A stretch of 64,000 bases of DNA, taken from the NCBI GenBank assembly GCA_017466445.1, contig JAFTUC010000018.1:1-64000 (forward strand), in the 5' to 3' direction. Position 1 is the first letter of the stretch. Each line of letters starts with the position of its first letter. A program made the translations under genes and the position numbers. Positions 53,748-62,171 of this stretch are shown piece after piece. Origin of the DNA: Clostridia bacterium. Lineage in GTDB: Bacteria; Bacillota; Clostridia; Oscillospirales; CAG-272. The notes beneath the pieces were generated by a model. The model did no database searches and was not told the DNA's origin. It saw only the letters and a program-made list of their open reading frames with translations.

Positions 53748-55364
53748 ATGATTGAATTTCAACACAAGCTGCCCGCAATGAACATAAACGGTGTCCGTTG
53801 CGGCACGTATAACAACCGTGAGCTGGGCTTCCCCTCGATCCTCACCACCACCGATCCAAAGCTCGGTCTTTTCTTGCATCAAATGCAAAGCAATATTTTT
53901 GCCGACAGAAGTCTGGTCTTTATTGACGGAAAAATTTTGATGACCGACAAAAACTGGATCCGTGATCACGTTCACGTGATGAAGGCAATGCGGCATTGGG
54001 AATATGACCTGAAATCCTTTTTGGATTTTATCATTGAAACACAACGAAAGGACGGTCAATTTTACGAGCTGATCAAGCAGGTCGATGACAGGCACTGGGC
54101 ACTTGTGGATGAGGATTGCTACGTCATGTATCCCGACGATAACCTTTCTCTCGTTCGCTTGGAGCTTGAGGCTGACATTGAATATCTGGTGGTGGAAGGC
54201 GCGGTTTATCTTTACAAGACAACGGGCGATGATGCGTGGCTGAAAAAGGTTTTACCAAAGCTTGAAAAGGGCATTGACTATATGATGTCCGACGAAAAGC
54301 GCTTTGATAAAGAGCACGGTCTTGTAAAAAGACCGTTTACCATCGACACGTGGGACTTTACAGACGAAAATAAACACAGAAAAATTGCTCCCGATTCCCC
54401 CATGTCGATTATGCACGGCGATAATTCCGGCGTTTATCAGGCAATGAATCAGCTTGCTTGGCTGAACCGCCGACTTGAAAACGAGGAAAAAGCGCAGGAA
54501 TGGGAAAGTCGCGCAGAGGTGCTGAAAGAAAATATATTCAAACACCTTTGGAACGGAAAATTTTTCATTCATCAGCTTCATTTGAATCACAACGGTCTTG
54601 ATAATCTTGAAAACGAGCGCCTTTCTCTTTCCAACACCTATGATATCAACAGAGGACTCACCAATACTGAGCAGTCCCGCACCATCATTGAGGAATATAT
54701 GGCAAGACGTGAACGAACCGATTGCTTTGCGGAATGGTTTTCCATTGACCCTCCTTACGAAAAGTTTCATACTTGTGAAATAGGTCGATATGTCAACGGC
54801 GCGATCTCTCCGTTCACCGCCGGCGAGCTTGCAAAAGCAGCATTCAATAACGGATATGAGGAATACGGATGGGATATCATTCAACGCTTCATTCAACTTG
54901 TAGAGCGTGACGGAACCATCTACTTCCTTTACGATACCGATGGAACACCCCAGCCCGAGGGCGGTCCCAGCGCGTGGGGTGCCGCCGCTCTTGTCAGCGC
55001 GGTTGACGAGGGGCTCGCCGGTATCAACGACGTTGGCGTGAATTACGATGAAATTTTCTTTGCTCCGAAATTCCCCGTAACATACTATACCGAGCTTCGC
55101 TATCTGACAGGATACGAGGTCACAAAGACGATGGTTGACGTGCGATATATCCTGAACGATAAGGGGATGCGCTATGACATATATTCGCCTGCAAAGAGGA
55201 TCCGGGCGCATATCCTTCTGCCCAAAAATAAAAAATGCAAAACGCTCCTTATAGACGGCAACGAATACGCTTTCACGTCCGAGCTCGTTGGTGAATCCTC
55301 ATATATCAATTTTATCACCGAGGCAAACAAAAAAATATCTTTTGAAATTTTGTTTTCTGATTAA
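53748..55364 (+). CDS. Six-hairpin (alpha/alpha)6-barrel glycosidase-like protein
   Basis: 538 residues. Repeated helical pairs with DNLSLVRLELEADIEYLVVE, DTWDFTDEN, GDNSGVYQAMNQLAW and WFSIDPPYEKFH resemble amylo-1,6-glucosidase/GH63- and GH78-like barrels. No signal peptide, so it is cytoplasmic. Candidate acidic catalytic residues are in DTWDF and the EGGPSAWGAAAL region. The exact family and linkage cannot be fixed by eye. Start follows AAAGGAGA by about nine bases. Confidence 0.75.
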   Translation: MIEFQHKLPAMNINGVRCGTYNNRELGFPSILTTTDPKLGLFLHQMQSNIFADRSLVFIDGKILMTDKNWIRDHVHVMKAMRHWEYDLKSFLDFIIETQRKDGQFYELIKQVDDRHWALVDEDCYVMYPDDNLSLVRLELEADIEYLVVEGAVYLYKTTGDDAWLKKVLPKLEKGIDYMMSDEKRFDKEHGLVKRPFTIDTWDFTDENKHRKIAPDSPMSIMHGDNSGVYQAMNQLAWLNRRLENEEKAQEWESRAEVLKENIFKHLWNGKFFIHQLHLNHNGLDNLENERLSLSNTYDINRGLTNTEQSRTIIEEYMARRERTDCFAEWFSIDPPYEKFHTCEIGRYVNGAISPFTAGELAKAAFNNGYEEYGWDIIQRFIQLVERDGTIYFLYDTDGTPQPEGGPSAWGAAALVSAVDEGLAGINDVGVNYDEIFFAPKFPVTYYTELRYLTGYEVTKTMVDVRYILNDKGMRYDIYSPAKRIRAHILLPKNKKCKTLLIDGNEYAFTSELVGESSYINFITEANKKISFEILFSD

Positions 55365-55416
55365 CAGCGGTGTTATATATATCATTTCTAAAACTGTGAA
55401 TTTTCCGTTAAAAAGT

Positions 55417-55583
55417 GTTGTCCCTACTTGACCACACTCGTGAGTGGCTCGCCCATTATCCAGAACGGCAAGCTCGTGGGAGCGGTGACACATGTTCTGA
55501 TCAATGATCTGACAACCGGATACGGAATATTTATTGAGAATATGCTCAATGCCGCGCAAATGCCCATGGCGAAGGCATCTTAA
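55417..55583 (+). repeat. Cassette boundary unit 4: end motif plus spoIVB 3' fragment
   Basis: End motif GTTGTCCCTACTTGACC...CTC (55417-55439), GTG at 55440, then an open frame [14 protein letters not shown] ... [10 protein letters not shown] ... [11 protein letters not shown] to TAA 55583. Bases before the motif (GTGAATTTTCCGTTAAAAAG) are nearly repeated before the site at 59076. Confidence 0.92.
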
Positions 55584-55603
55584 AGGCAAAATTGAATAAA
55601 AAT

Positions 55604-55660
55604 GTTGTCCCTTACGGAACGTTCACCATGAGTGTGTTCAATAAGGGACAACAGTTTTTT
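55604..55660. terminator. GTTGTCC hairpin at boundary 4
   Basis: Arms GTTGTCCCTTA / TAAGGGACAAC plus inner GAAC / GTTC, followed by CAGTTTTTTG. The arm sequence differs from boundary 3 but pairing is kept, i.e. compensated. Confidence 0.87.
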
Positions 55661-55691
55661 GTCCGAAAAATATTAAATTTTGTGTATAAAT

Positions 55692-55735
55692 GTGTTGTCC
55701 CTATTATAACACACTGGTGTCCCTTGGATGATACC
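55692..55735. repeat. Left-end site of cassette E
   Basis: GTTGTCCCTATTATAACACA at 55694-55713, then CTGGTGT and CCCTTGGATGATACC. The clearest copy of the left-end site. Confidence 0.8.
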
Positions 55736-55798
55736 GCTTATAGTATTTTATCATCTCTTGAATGTGTTTATTTAAAGTATCTGTACAATATATCCTAT

Positions 55799-56329
55799 TT
55801 ACTCACCGTAAATGTATATCCCTTCAAAATGAATCTCTTCATCAACCGAGTGTAACCAATCCAATGCAGATTCTTCTTGCTCAATGCTATAAAAAATAAT
55901 ATATTTCATACCGATAGCAGACTCGTCATTCCAATTTTCCACGCAAACGTTAATTATCATTATATATTCTTTTTGCGTTGCGTTATCGACAATCTCTTTG
56001 TGCCACTCAAGATTTTTTATGTAATCATCGTCTTCTACTGACTCGTATGTTGCGGGATAACTTTCGCTATCTGTATTTTTGTAAGTAATGCCTGCGGGAA
56101 AAAGATTAAAGATTTTTTCAACCTCCAAATCGGAGATGTTTTTTGCACTAGCTGATGAAAAAAGGTTTTTGACGATATCTTTATCCTTTGAATTGATACC
56201 TGTTTCTATTGCATCCATAGTTTTACGGATATTGTTTTGGTCTGAAATTTCTGTCCATCCACACGAGGTTAAACATATTATACACAAGAAAAGTGCTATA
56301 CATATCTTTATGCGATTTTTTCTTTTCAT
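55799..56329 (-). CDS. Small lipoprotein, DUF5104-like (cassette E)
   Basis: 176 residues. Signal peptide with lipobox LTSC (Cys23), then a compact alpha/beta domain (IRKTMDAIETGINSKDKDIV, FSSASAKNISDLE) like the DUF5104/NTF2-type lipoproteins of Clostridia. Function unknown. It replaces the AraC gene at the left position of cassette E and points the same way. The gap 55736-55798 holds nothing recognised. Confidence 0.75.
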   Translation of the reverse strand: MKRKNRIKICIALFLCIICLTSCGWTEISDQNNIRKTMDAIETGINSKDKDIVKNLFSSASAKNISDLEVEKIFNLFPAGITYKNTDSESYPATYESVEDDDYIKNLEWHKEIVDNATQKEYIMIINVCVENWNDESAIGMKYIIFYSIEQEESALDWLHSVDEEIHFEGIYIYGE

Positions 56330-56366
56330 TATAAAAATCCTTTTTATGACTTAACTTATAATAATT

Positions 56367-56783
56367 TTACGTTCTATCTGTTTCCGCGCGGTCAAAGCGA
56401 AGTTTGAAGTGGAATTGTTCGGGGTAGGAATCAACATCTTCAAGTAAGATATCTAGTTCATATCTGCCATTTGCCTCGATCAGCTTGTCCGCAAGCCACC
56501 AAATTTTCTTTCTTCCTGTCAATTCCATGCTTTCGGGTAAAATTTTGTAATTAAAAAAACGGATTTCCTTGATACGAAAATCAAACATTGCTCCTTTGGC
56601 ATCAATTTTCAAGAGAAGCATATTTCGATCATATTGATTCTTTTGAACCGCATATTTATTGTAATCAAAGGAAAATTCATAGGTTTCTACGCCAATAATA
56701 CACGCATCATGCAATCCGCTTTCCCAATACCAATCGGGCGGATTTTCGGGATATTCTGTTTGAAATATTTTTCCTTTCTTCAT
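56367..56783 (-). CDS. Hypothetical protein (cassette E)
   Basis: 138 residues, no signal peptide or TM segment, no family I recognise. Aromatic-rich start (PPDWYWESGLHDACIIGVE) and beta-strand patterns suggest a small globular domain. Start ATG 56783 follows GGGAGG by five bases. Its own consensus promoter precedes it and it lies 37 bases ahead of the lipoprotein gene on the same strand, so the two are probably co-transcribed. Confidence 0.65.
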   Translation of the reverse strand: MKKGKIFQTEYPENPPDWYWESGLHDACIIGVETYEFSFDYNKYAVQKNQYDRNMLLLKIDAKGAMFDFRIKEIRFFNYKILPESMELTGRKKIWWLADKLIEANGRYELDILLEDVDSYPEQFHFKLRFDRAETDRT

Positions 56784-56817
56784 AAAAACCTCCCGCAATA
56801 CCACTCTTTCATCTATA

Positions 56818-56846
56818 ATTATACACCCTTTGTGTTCTAATGTCAA
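56818..56846 (-). promoter_or_regulatory. Promoter of the cassette E genes
   Basis: On the minus strand: TTGACA, 17 bases, TATAAT; a near-perfect consensus. Confidence 0.85.
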
Positions 56847-56879
56847 CTGAAACTATTTGTGAATAAATCGTAAAAAACT

Positions 56880-57046
56880 GTTGTCCCTACTTGACCACAC
56901 TCGTGTCGGGCAGCCCAATCATCCAGAACGGCAAATTGATGGGCGCCGTTACTCATGTACTTGTAGACGACCCAACCAAAGGATACGGCATTTTTATTGA
57001 GAATATGTTAAACGCGGCAAATATTCCCATGGCAAAGGCGTCGTAA
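56880..57046 (+). repeat. Cassette boundary unit 5: end motif plus spoIVB 3' fragment
   Basis: End motif GTTGTCCCTACTTGACC...CTC (56880-56902), GTG at 56903, open frame [14 protein letters not shown] ... [10 protein letters not shown] ... [11 protein letters not shown] to TAA 57046. Its first bases TGTCGGGCAGCCC are identical to the intact gene across the same codons. Confidence 0.92.
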
Positions 57047-57065
57047 CACTAAATTTGAATAAAAT

Positions 57066-57125
57066 GTTGTCCTTATTATAATACACTTCTATCAGGTGTT
57101 ATTTTAAGGACAACAATTGTTTTTT
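57066..57125. terminator. GTTGTCC hairpin at boundary 5
   Basis: Arms GTTGTCCTTA / TAAGGACAAC with inner ACA / TGT and T-run after. Confidence 0.82.
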
Positions 57126-57134
57126 GGAAAAGAT

Positions 57135-57179
57135 GTTGTCCTTGTTATAACACACACGTTGCGGAATCGTGCAAGGGAT
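57135..57179. repeat. Left-end site of cassette F
   Basis: GTTGTCCTTGTTATAACACA then a divergent second block (GCAAGGGATACG). The first block is the conserved one. Confidence 0.65.
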
Positions 57180-57207
57180 ACGTGTGGAGAAATTCACAAA
57201 TTTATGA

Positions 57208-57213
57208 TATAAT
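57208..57213 (+). promoter_or_regulatory. Possible extended -10 promoter of the sigma-like gene
   Basis: TATAAT with an extended TG but no clear -35, about 55 bases before the start at 57270. Confidence 0.4.
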
Positions 57214-57269
57214 TATAAAAAAGTTCCAACCTTTTTCAAAATCCGTGTCTATATGGGTGAAAGCTTTCA

Positions 57270-59009
57270 ATGAGGTACAAACAAGTGAACAGACAAGACG
57301 CCGAAAAAATCATAACTGAATATCTGAAGCCCATATTTGGCTTTGCACTTAAGCGGTGTAAAAATGCACACGACGCGGAGGATCTGTCGCAGGATATCGT
57401 GTTAAAAGCGTTCCGCGCACTACTCATTAAGGACGATATCGGAGATGCTAGCAAATTTCTTTGGACGATTGCACATAACGCGCTCAGTAATTATTATAGA
57501 GATGCCGCCAAAAGCGTTATTGGCGTATCTATTGAGGAGGTAGCGGAGATCATTGCCGATCCCGACTCAATGTTGGCAGATGACGACAATGCTGATACTA
57601 TCCGTAGATTGCAGAGCGAAATAGCATATCTTTCAAAACTCCAGCGCAAGATCATAATTGCGTACTATTTTGAAAATCGCAAGCAAGCCGATATTGCTAA
57701 GGATTTGGATATTCCTCTCGGCACAGTCAAGTGGCACTTGTTTGAAGCAAAAAAAGAATTAAAACGAGGTATGGATACTATGAGAAAAACAAGTGAACTG
57801 AAATTTAATCCGATAAAATTTGACTTGTGCGGTTTCAGCGGTTCTGTCGGTACGAAAGGCTCTCCCGCAAAATTTTTCGATTCCCTTATTGCGCAGAATA
57901 TTGAATATGCAGTTTTGAAAGAAGCCAAAACAGTCAATGAAATTGCAGAAGAACTGGGAGTTTCTCCCGTATATGTGGAAAATGAAGTCGAACGCCTTGA
58001 AGAATATGGACTATTAACTAAAATCGGTGACAAATATCTTTGCAACATACTGCTTGAGGAAAGCACAACCGAACTTAATCATTTACACGATCAGATGTAT
58101 TTGAAGGTAGCAGACATATTTGCGAATGAATTGTTTGATGAACTGATAAATTCGGGAATATTGGATGATGGCAGAATATGGGGAGGTACGACGGAACCAT
58201 TTAGCTTTACTTATGATCCGCCTAAGGACAAAAACTTTATGTTGTGGGCACTCATCCCGTACATTGCAGCTGTAAGCGGCAGTGAATTGATGGATGAGAG
58301 CACAACATTTGAGGAGGCCGCTACCACACGACCGGATGGTGGGGAGAATATTTGTTATGCTTCGATTATTCCGCACGATGTTGCATCTCCGCTGTACTTT
58401 GATAGTATGAAACGTTTTTGCGGCCCTTGTTGGAATGGTTTTGGTGAAAAATTCAAGGTATGGACGATTGATTCCGAATGGTCGAAAAAACGTGTCGATG
58501 AGGATTATCAGAGAACCATCCATCATGATTTGTCGTTGTTAAATATTTATTTGAATGGTGATACTTTATCCCCTGAAGGCTATGCGTATCTTTGTGAAAG
58601 AGGATATATTTCAGTGCTGACACGGGAACGTGGATTGCTGAGTGATGTCAGCGCAGGATTTGGCGACAGTTTTATTTCCAGTGAAGATTTGGGAGACTAT
58701 AAAATTAAATTCCGCTGCCTCTGTCTTTCTGATGCAGAAATAAACAGACAGCTTATAGAGATCGGTGACCATATAAAAGAAAAGCATCGAACCGAGTTTG
58801 AAAATTTGAAAAAAGCTTATGTCGATGCAGTTCTTAAAGAAACCCCGAAACAGTTGCAAACCATGAAAAAATACGGTCTCCAATGTACTTTTTATAGTGA
58901 TGGGTGGTTTATACTGCACTGTATTAAAACCTTGATTGCCAACGGTAAATTAAAAGAACCCACGGAAGATCAGAAGAAGTCGCTAACAACGATTATTATT
59001 CAAAAGTAA
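57270..59009 (+). CDS. ECF-type sigma factor with a long C-terminal extension (cassette F)
   Basis: 579 residues. Residues about 5-90 are sigma region 2 (HDAEDLSQDIVLKAFRALL) and about 110-165 region 4 (LQRKIIIAYYFENRKQADIAKDL, quoted in part; IPLGTVKWHLFEAKKELKRG). A second winged-helix-like HTH follows (VNEIAEELGVSPVYVENEVE, about 218-245), then some 330 residues of unknown domain with FCGPCW. Such extended ECF proteins often carry a built-in sensor or anti-sigma function. No anti-sigma gene is adjacent. Only gene of cassette F and transcribed rightward. Confidence 0.82.
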   Translation: MRYKQVNRQDAEKIITEYLKPIFGFALKRCKNAHDAEDLSQDIVLKAFRALLIKDDIGDASKFLWTIAHNALSNYYRDAAKSVIGVSIEEVAEIIADPDSMLADDDNADTIRRLQSEIAYLSKLQRKIIIAYYFENRKQADIAKDLDIPLGTVKWHLFEAKKELKRGMDTMRKTSELKFNPIKFDLCGFSGSVGTKGSPAKFFDSLIAQNIEYAVLKEAKTVNEIAEELGVSPVYVENEVERLEEYGLLTKIGDKYLCNILLEESTTELNHLHDQMYLKVADIFANELFDELINSGILDDGRIWGGTTEPFSFTYDPPKDKNFMLWALIPYIAAVSGSELMDESTTFEEAATTRPDGGENICYASIIPHDVASPLYFDSMKRFCGPCWNGFGEKFKVWTIDSEWSKKRVDEDYQRTIHHDLSLLNIYLNGDTLSPEGYAYLCERGYISVLTRERGLLSDVSAGFGDSFISSEDLGDYKIKFRCLCLSDAEINRQLIEIGDHIKEKHRTEFENLKKAYVDAVLKETPKQLQTMKKYGLQCTFYSDGWFILHCIKTLIANGKLKEPTEDQKKSLTTIIIQK

Positions 59010-59016
59010 TAAAATA

Positions 59017-59054
59017 TGCCGAGAGTAGCCATTTGGCCACTCTCGGCACTTTTT
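59017..59054 (+). terminator. Terminator of the sigma-like gene
   Basis: The stem TGCCGAGAGT ... ACTCTCGGCA, with inner GCC/GGC, followed by CTTTTTG. Confidence 0.9.
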
Positions 59055-59075
59055 GTGAATTTTTCGTTAAAATGT

Positions 59076-59117
59076 GTTGTCCCTGTTATAACACACAACT
59101 CTTCCTTGGACGATACC
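59076..59117. repeat. Boundary site between cassettes F and G, without a spoIVB fragment
   Basis: GTTGTCCCTGTTATAACACA, seven bases, TTCCTTGGACGATACC. The upstream GTGAATTTTTCGTTAAAATG matches the bases before boundary 4. Here the spoIVB piece and GTTGTCC hairpin are absent. Confidence 0.75.
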
Positions 59118-59173
59118 CACTGCACACATCTTGATATTTCACTTAAAACATTACAGTACAAATCGTTTTCGTC

Positions 59174-59896
59174 CTATTGGTTTCGGTATTCACTTGGTGA
59201 CATACCCATAACCGACTTGAATTTTTTTGAAAAATAGATGTAATCTAAATATCCGCAACGTTCCGATATCTCGGTAAGCGATAGCTCGTGATGATAAATA
59301 TCTATCAAAAAGCATGCGTGCTTGATCCTGATTTCAGTCAAAAATTCATTTGGTGTTTTCCCCGTGATCTTTTTAAAGCCGGAACGCATATAATCTTCGG
59401 AATAACCGCTATTTGACAGAATTGACGCGAGGTTGATCTGTGGATCAAATGCGTTTTTCGAAATTTCCAAAATGATGTTCGAAACACGTTTATAAATTCT
59501 ACTGTCGATCTCAAATCTTTGCGAAAGAAAACAAGCGTATGCTTTACAGAGGGATGAAAGATAGTTACCGTTTCCATGGCGGTTATCGTAAATTAACTGA
59601 GCAATTTTTTTCCCTTCTTGTGTCTCATTATCCCCAAAAAACCTTACAGAGTCAAGATGCCAATATTCCTTGAAATCACCTTCAATGGAAATATTCTTAA
59701 ATCCATTTTCCGATATTGAGCCGTGTTTTATATTCGGTGGAACTATCACGATCGTTCCGTCTTCAAACGGGACATCACCGGACTCGGTGCGCATATATCC
59801 TTTGCCTTCTATATACAGCATAATTTCATAATTCTTATGTGTATGCATCGGATACCGAACGACTCCGTCCGGTGTGCAGTTGATTTTAAAGCTCAT
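59174..59896 (-). CDS. AraC-family transcriptional regulator (cassette G)
   Basis: 240 residues. N-terminal cupin with PMHTHKNYEIMLYIEGKG and the VPPNIKHGS metal/sugar site; C-terminal AraC HTH (ILSNSGYSEDYMRSGFKKI; CGYLDYIYFSKKFKSVMGMS). Divergent from the GH5 and transporter genes of the cassette. Confidence 0.9.
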   Translation of the reverse strand: MSFKINCTPDGVVRYPMHTHKNYEIMLYIEGKGYMRTESGDVPFEDGTIVIVPPNIKHGSISENGFKNISIEGDFKEYWHLDSVRFFGDNETQEGKKIAQLIYDNRHGNGNYLSSLCKAYACFLSQRFEIDSRIYKRVSNIILEISKNAFDPQINLASILSNSGYSEDYMRSGFKKITGKTPNEFLTEIRIKHACFLIDIYHHELSLTEISERCGYLDYIYFSKKFKSVMGMSPSEYRNQ

Positions 59897-59914
59897 AATA
59901 TCACCTCATTTTTA

Positions 59915-59943
59915 TTATACCATAAATCTATCTTTTGTACAAG
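59915..59943 (-). promoter_or_regulatory. Promoter of the cassette G regulator
   Basis: On the minus strand: TTGTAC, 17 bases, TATAAT. Right boundary uncertain by one base. Confidence 0.55.
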
Positions 59944-59962
59944 TTTTTTCTTGAATAATCAT

Positions 59963-59991
59963 ATTTGTTACAATTGTCAGTGTGATATAAT
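59963..59991 (+). promoter_or_regulatory. Promoter of the cassette G cargo
   Basis: TATAAT at 59986-59991 with an extended TG; the -35 (TTGTT) is poorly placed, which suits an activator-dependent promoter. Confidence 0.5.
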
Positions 59992-60021
59992 TTGTATATC
60001 TACGATCAGAAGGAGGAATTT

Positions 60022-61113
60022 ATGAAAAAGATAAAAGGGCTTCAAAAGGGTATGGGGATCGGCGGATGGCTGACCAATTACAAGCGCTTTAACGTTTTGC
60101 CGCAGAATAAGAGAATGATGATCACTGTGGGTGATATGGAGCATTTTGAAAGCTATATCACTGAGGCGGATGTTGCATATATCGCTTCTCTCGGAATGGA
60201 TCATATTCGTTTAGGTTTTGACCAAATCGTTTTGGAGGAGAGTCCGTACTTATATAGGGAAAGCATTATAAAGCTGCTGCAAGATTTTGTTGATTGGTGC
60301 CGCAAGTACGGACTTCGCCCGATTCTCAATATGCATAAGGCTATCGGTAATTACTGCGATATTTTGGAGGAAAGCGGTCTTATGCAAAACGAGGAGCTGC
60401 AAAAACGCTTTATTTCACTCTGGATAAGACTTGAGGATGAATTTGCAGATCAGAACGACGTTGCTTTTGAACTACTCAACGAGGTCGTCAATGCAAGCGC
60501 GGACGAATGGAATTCCCTTGCTGAGAAGACCGTAAATGCGATACGCAAAAAAAATAGAGAGCGTCTTATAATAGTCGGAGGTATCGAGTGGAATAATCCT
60601 CCGGGACTTCCGAAGATAAAGCTCTATGATGACGAAAATATTATCTATACCTTCCATTGCTACGCACCGTACGAATTTACTCATCAGCAGGGCGTCCTTC
60701 AGTCAGGAGCGCTCCTTTATAATCGCAAAATGCCATATCCGTGTGACGATATCGAGCGTTACCGAGATTTTTACCGTCTTTTTGACAGTCGCGCATTTGC
60801 TTATCCCGATCTTGAGCGTATGGATATCGATTTTCTTTATGGGTATCTCGGCGTCGTTAAGGAGTGGATCGAAAAACATCCCGACAAGATCGTTTGGTGC
60901 GGAGAATTCGGTACGATCCGTCACGCAAAGCTCGAATGGCGGGAGAATTGGATGAGGGATATGATTATAGTACTGAACGAATGGGATATTCCGTATTGCG
61001 TTTGGAATTATTTAAGCACTCCAAATGATGGAAATCGCTTCAGCCTTGTGGATGACGACAACCGTAAAATTCTTAGTGAAGAGCTTCACAGGATCATTCT
61101 CGGAGAAGTATAG
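60022..61113 (+). CDS. GH5-family glycoside hydrolase (cassette G)
   Basis: 363 residues of the (beta/alpha)8 GH-A clan. Start region GMGIGGWLTNYKRFN, acid/base Glu154 in LLNEVVN, nucleophile Glu295 in CGEFGTIR, and HCYAPYEFTHQ around the catalytic His/Tyr. No signal peptide, so it acts inside the cell on imported oligosaccharides; GH5 members cleave beta-1,4-glucan, mannan or glycosides. Start five bases after AAGGAGG. Its stop overlaps the GTG start of the transporter. Confidence 0.88.
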   Translation: MKKIKGLQKGMGIGGWLTNYKRFNVLPQNKRMMITVGDMEHFESYITEADVAYIASLGMDHIRLGFDQIVLEESPYLYRESIIKLLQDFVDWCRKYGLRPILNMHKAIGNYCDILEESGLMQNEELQKRFISLWIRLEDEFADQNDVAFELLNEVVNASADEWNSLAEKTVNAIRKKNRERLIIVGGIEWNNPPGLPKIKLYDDENIIYTFHCYAPYEFTHQQGVLQSGALLYNRKMPYPCDDIERYRDFYRLFDSRAFAYPDLERMDIDFLYGYLGVVKEWIEKHPDKIVWCGEFGTIRHAKLEWRENWMRDMIIVLNEWDIPYCVWNYLSTPNDGNRFSLVDDDNRKILSEELHRIILGEV

Positions 61114-61979
61114 TGCCTTTACTGTTTTTAGGTTTGAGCGTGGTATTGTCCACGGGACGCAATCTGTTTTCCAAGAAGCTGTCTAATATTCGGTTTGGAA
61201 CAAGATCTTTCTTTTTGTGTCAAAGCGTTTTATTTCTGTGCGGAGGCATGGCTCTCGTTCTGCTTGGAAAGATCACTTGGAACGGTTTCGCCGCAACTAC
61301 CATTGGATACGCCGTCATTTATGGATTTTTGTTGATCCTTGCACAGTGGTTTTATACGGCATCACTTGACAAGGGAAACACAGCGTTATGCTCTACGGTC
61401 TATTCCTTGGGATTTATCCTTCCCACGCTTTCGGGGGCAATTCTTTGGTCAGAGCCATTTTCGCTTCCTGACTTGTTTGGTGTTATGTGCGCCGTTTCGG
61501 CAGTAATTGTTTCGGGCGTGAAACCACAATTGAAAGAAAAAAAAGGAAAATCATATTATTTTATTCCTCTTGTTATAGCCATGCTTGCCTCAGGCGGCTT
61601 GGGAATCGTCCAAAAGCTTCAACAAAAATCTGACTATTCAGATCAAAAATTGCTCTTTTTATTGATTGCATTTTTGCTTGCCGCAGGAGCTTCACTGCTT
61701 TTTGCTTTGTGTTCAAAAAAGGAAAGGAGCGCAACATTTCGTCCGCAAAAGCTCGCCGTCGCATCTTGTATCGGCGTGTGCTTCGGATGTTCTAATTTGC
61801 TGAACACAACGCTTGCGGGATTACTCCCCGGCGCTATCTTTTTCCCTACACTGAACATCTGCGTAATTTTACTGTCTATGCTCTGTGGAGTCGTTTTTTT
61901 CAAAGAAAGACTCTCAAAAAAAGATGTTTCGGTTTTGATTTTAGGCGGAGTATCTATCCTATTGCTAAATTTCGGTTAA
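61113..61979 (+). CDS. EamA/DMT-superfamily transporter (cassette G)
   Basis: 288 residues, about ten TM segments in two repeats; GTG start overlapping the GH5 stop (TAGTG), so translationally coupled. Similar in length and C-terminal pattern to the cassette D transporter. It likely moves the oligosaccharide or glycoside used by the GH5 enzyme, though DMT proteins are better known as exporters or small-solute carriers. Ends five bases before the next end motif. Confidence 0.85.
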   Translation: MPLLFLGLSVVLSTGRNLFSKKLSNIRFGTRSFFLCQSVLFLCGGMALVLLGKITWNGFAATTIGYAVIYGFLLILAQWFYTASLDKGNTALCSTVYSLGFILPTLSGAILWSEPFSLPDLFGVMCAVSAVIVSGVKPQLKEKKGKSYYFIPLVIAMLASGGLGIVQKLQQKSDYSDQKLLFLLIAFLLAAGASLLFALCSKKERSATFRPQKLAVASCIGVCFGCSNLLNTTLAGLLPGAIFFPTLNICVILLSMLCGVVFFKERLSKKDVSVLILGGVSILLLNFG

Positions 61980-61984
61980 AAACC

Positions 61985-62151
61985 GTTGCCCCTTCTTGAC
62001 CACACTCGCGAGCGGCAGTCCCATTATTCAAGACGGCAAGCTGGTCGGCGCGATCACCCACGTGCTGATAAACGATCCCACCACCGGATACGGCATTTTC
62101 ATTGAAAATATGCTGAATGCGACACAAATGCCCATGGCAAAGGCATCGTAA
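61985..62151 (+). repeat. Cassette boundary unit 6: end motif plus spoIVB 3' fragment
   Basis: End motif GTTGCCCCTTCTTGACC...CTC (61985-62007), GCG at 62008, open frame [14 protein letters not shown] ... [10 protein letters not shown] ... [11 protein letters not shown] to TAA 62151. Confidence 0.92.
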
Positions 62152-62171
62152 ATGCAGAATTGAATAAAAAT

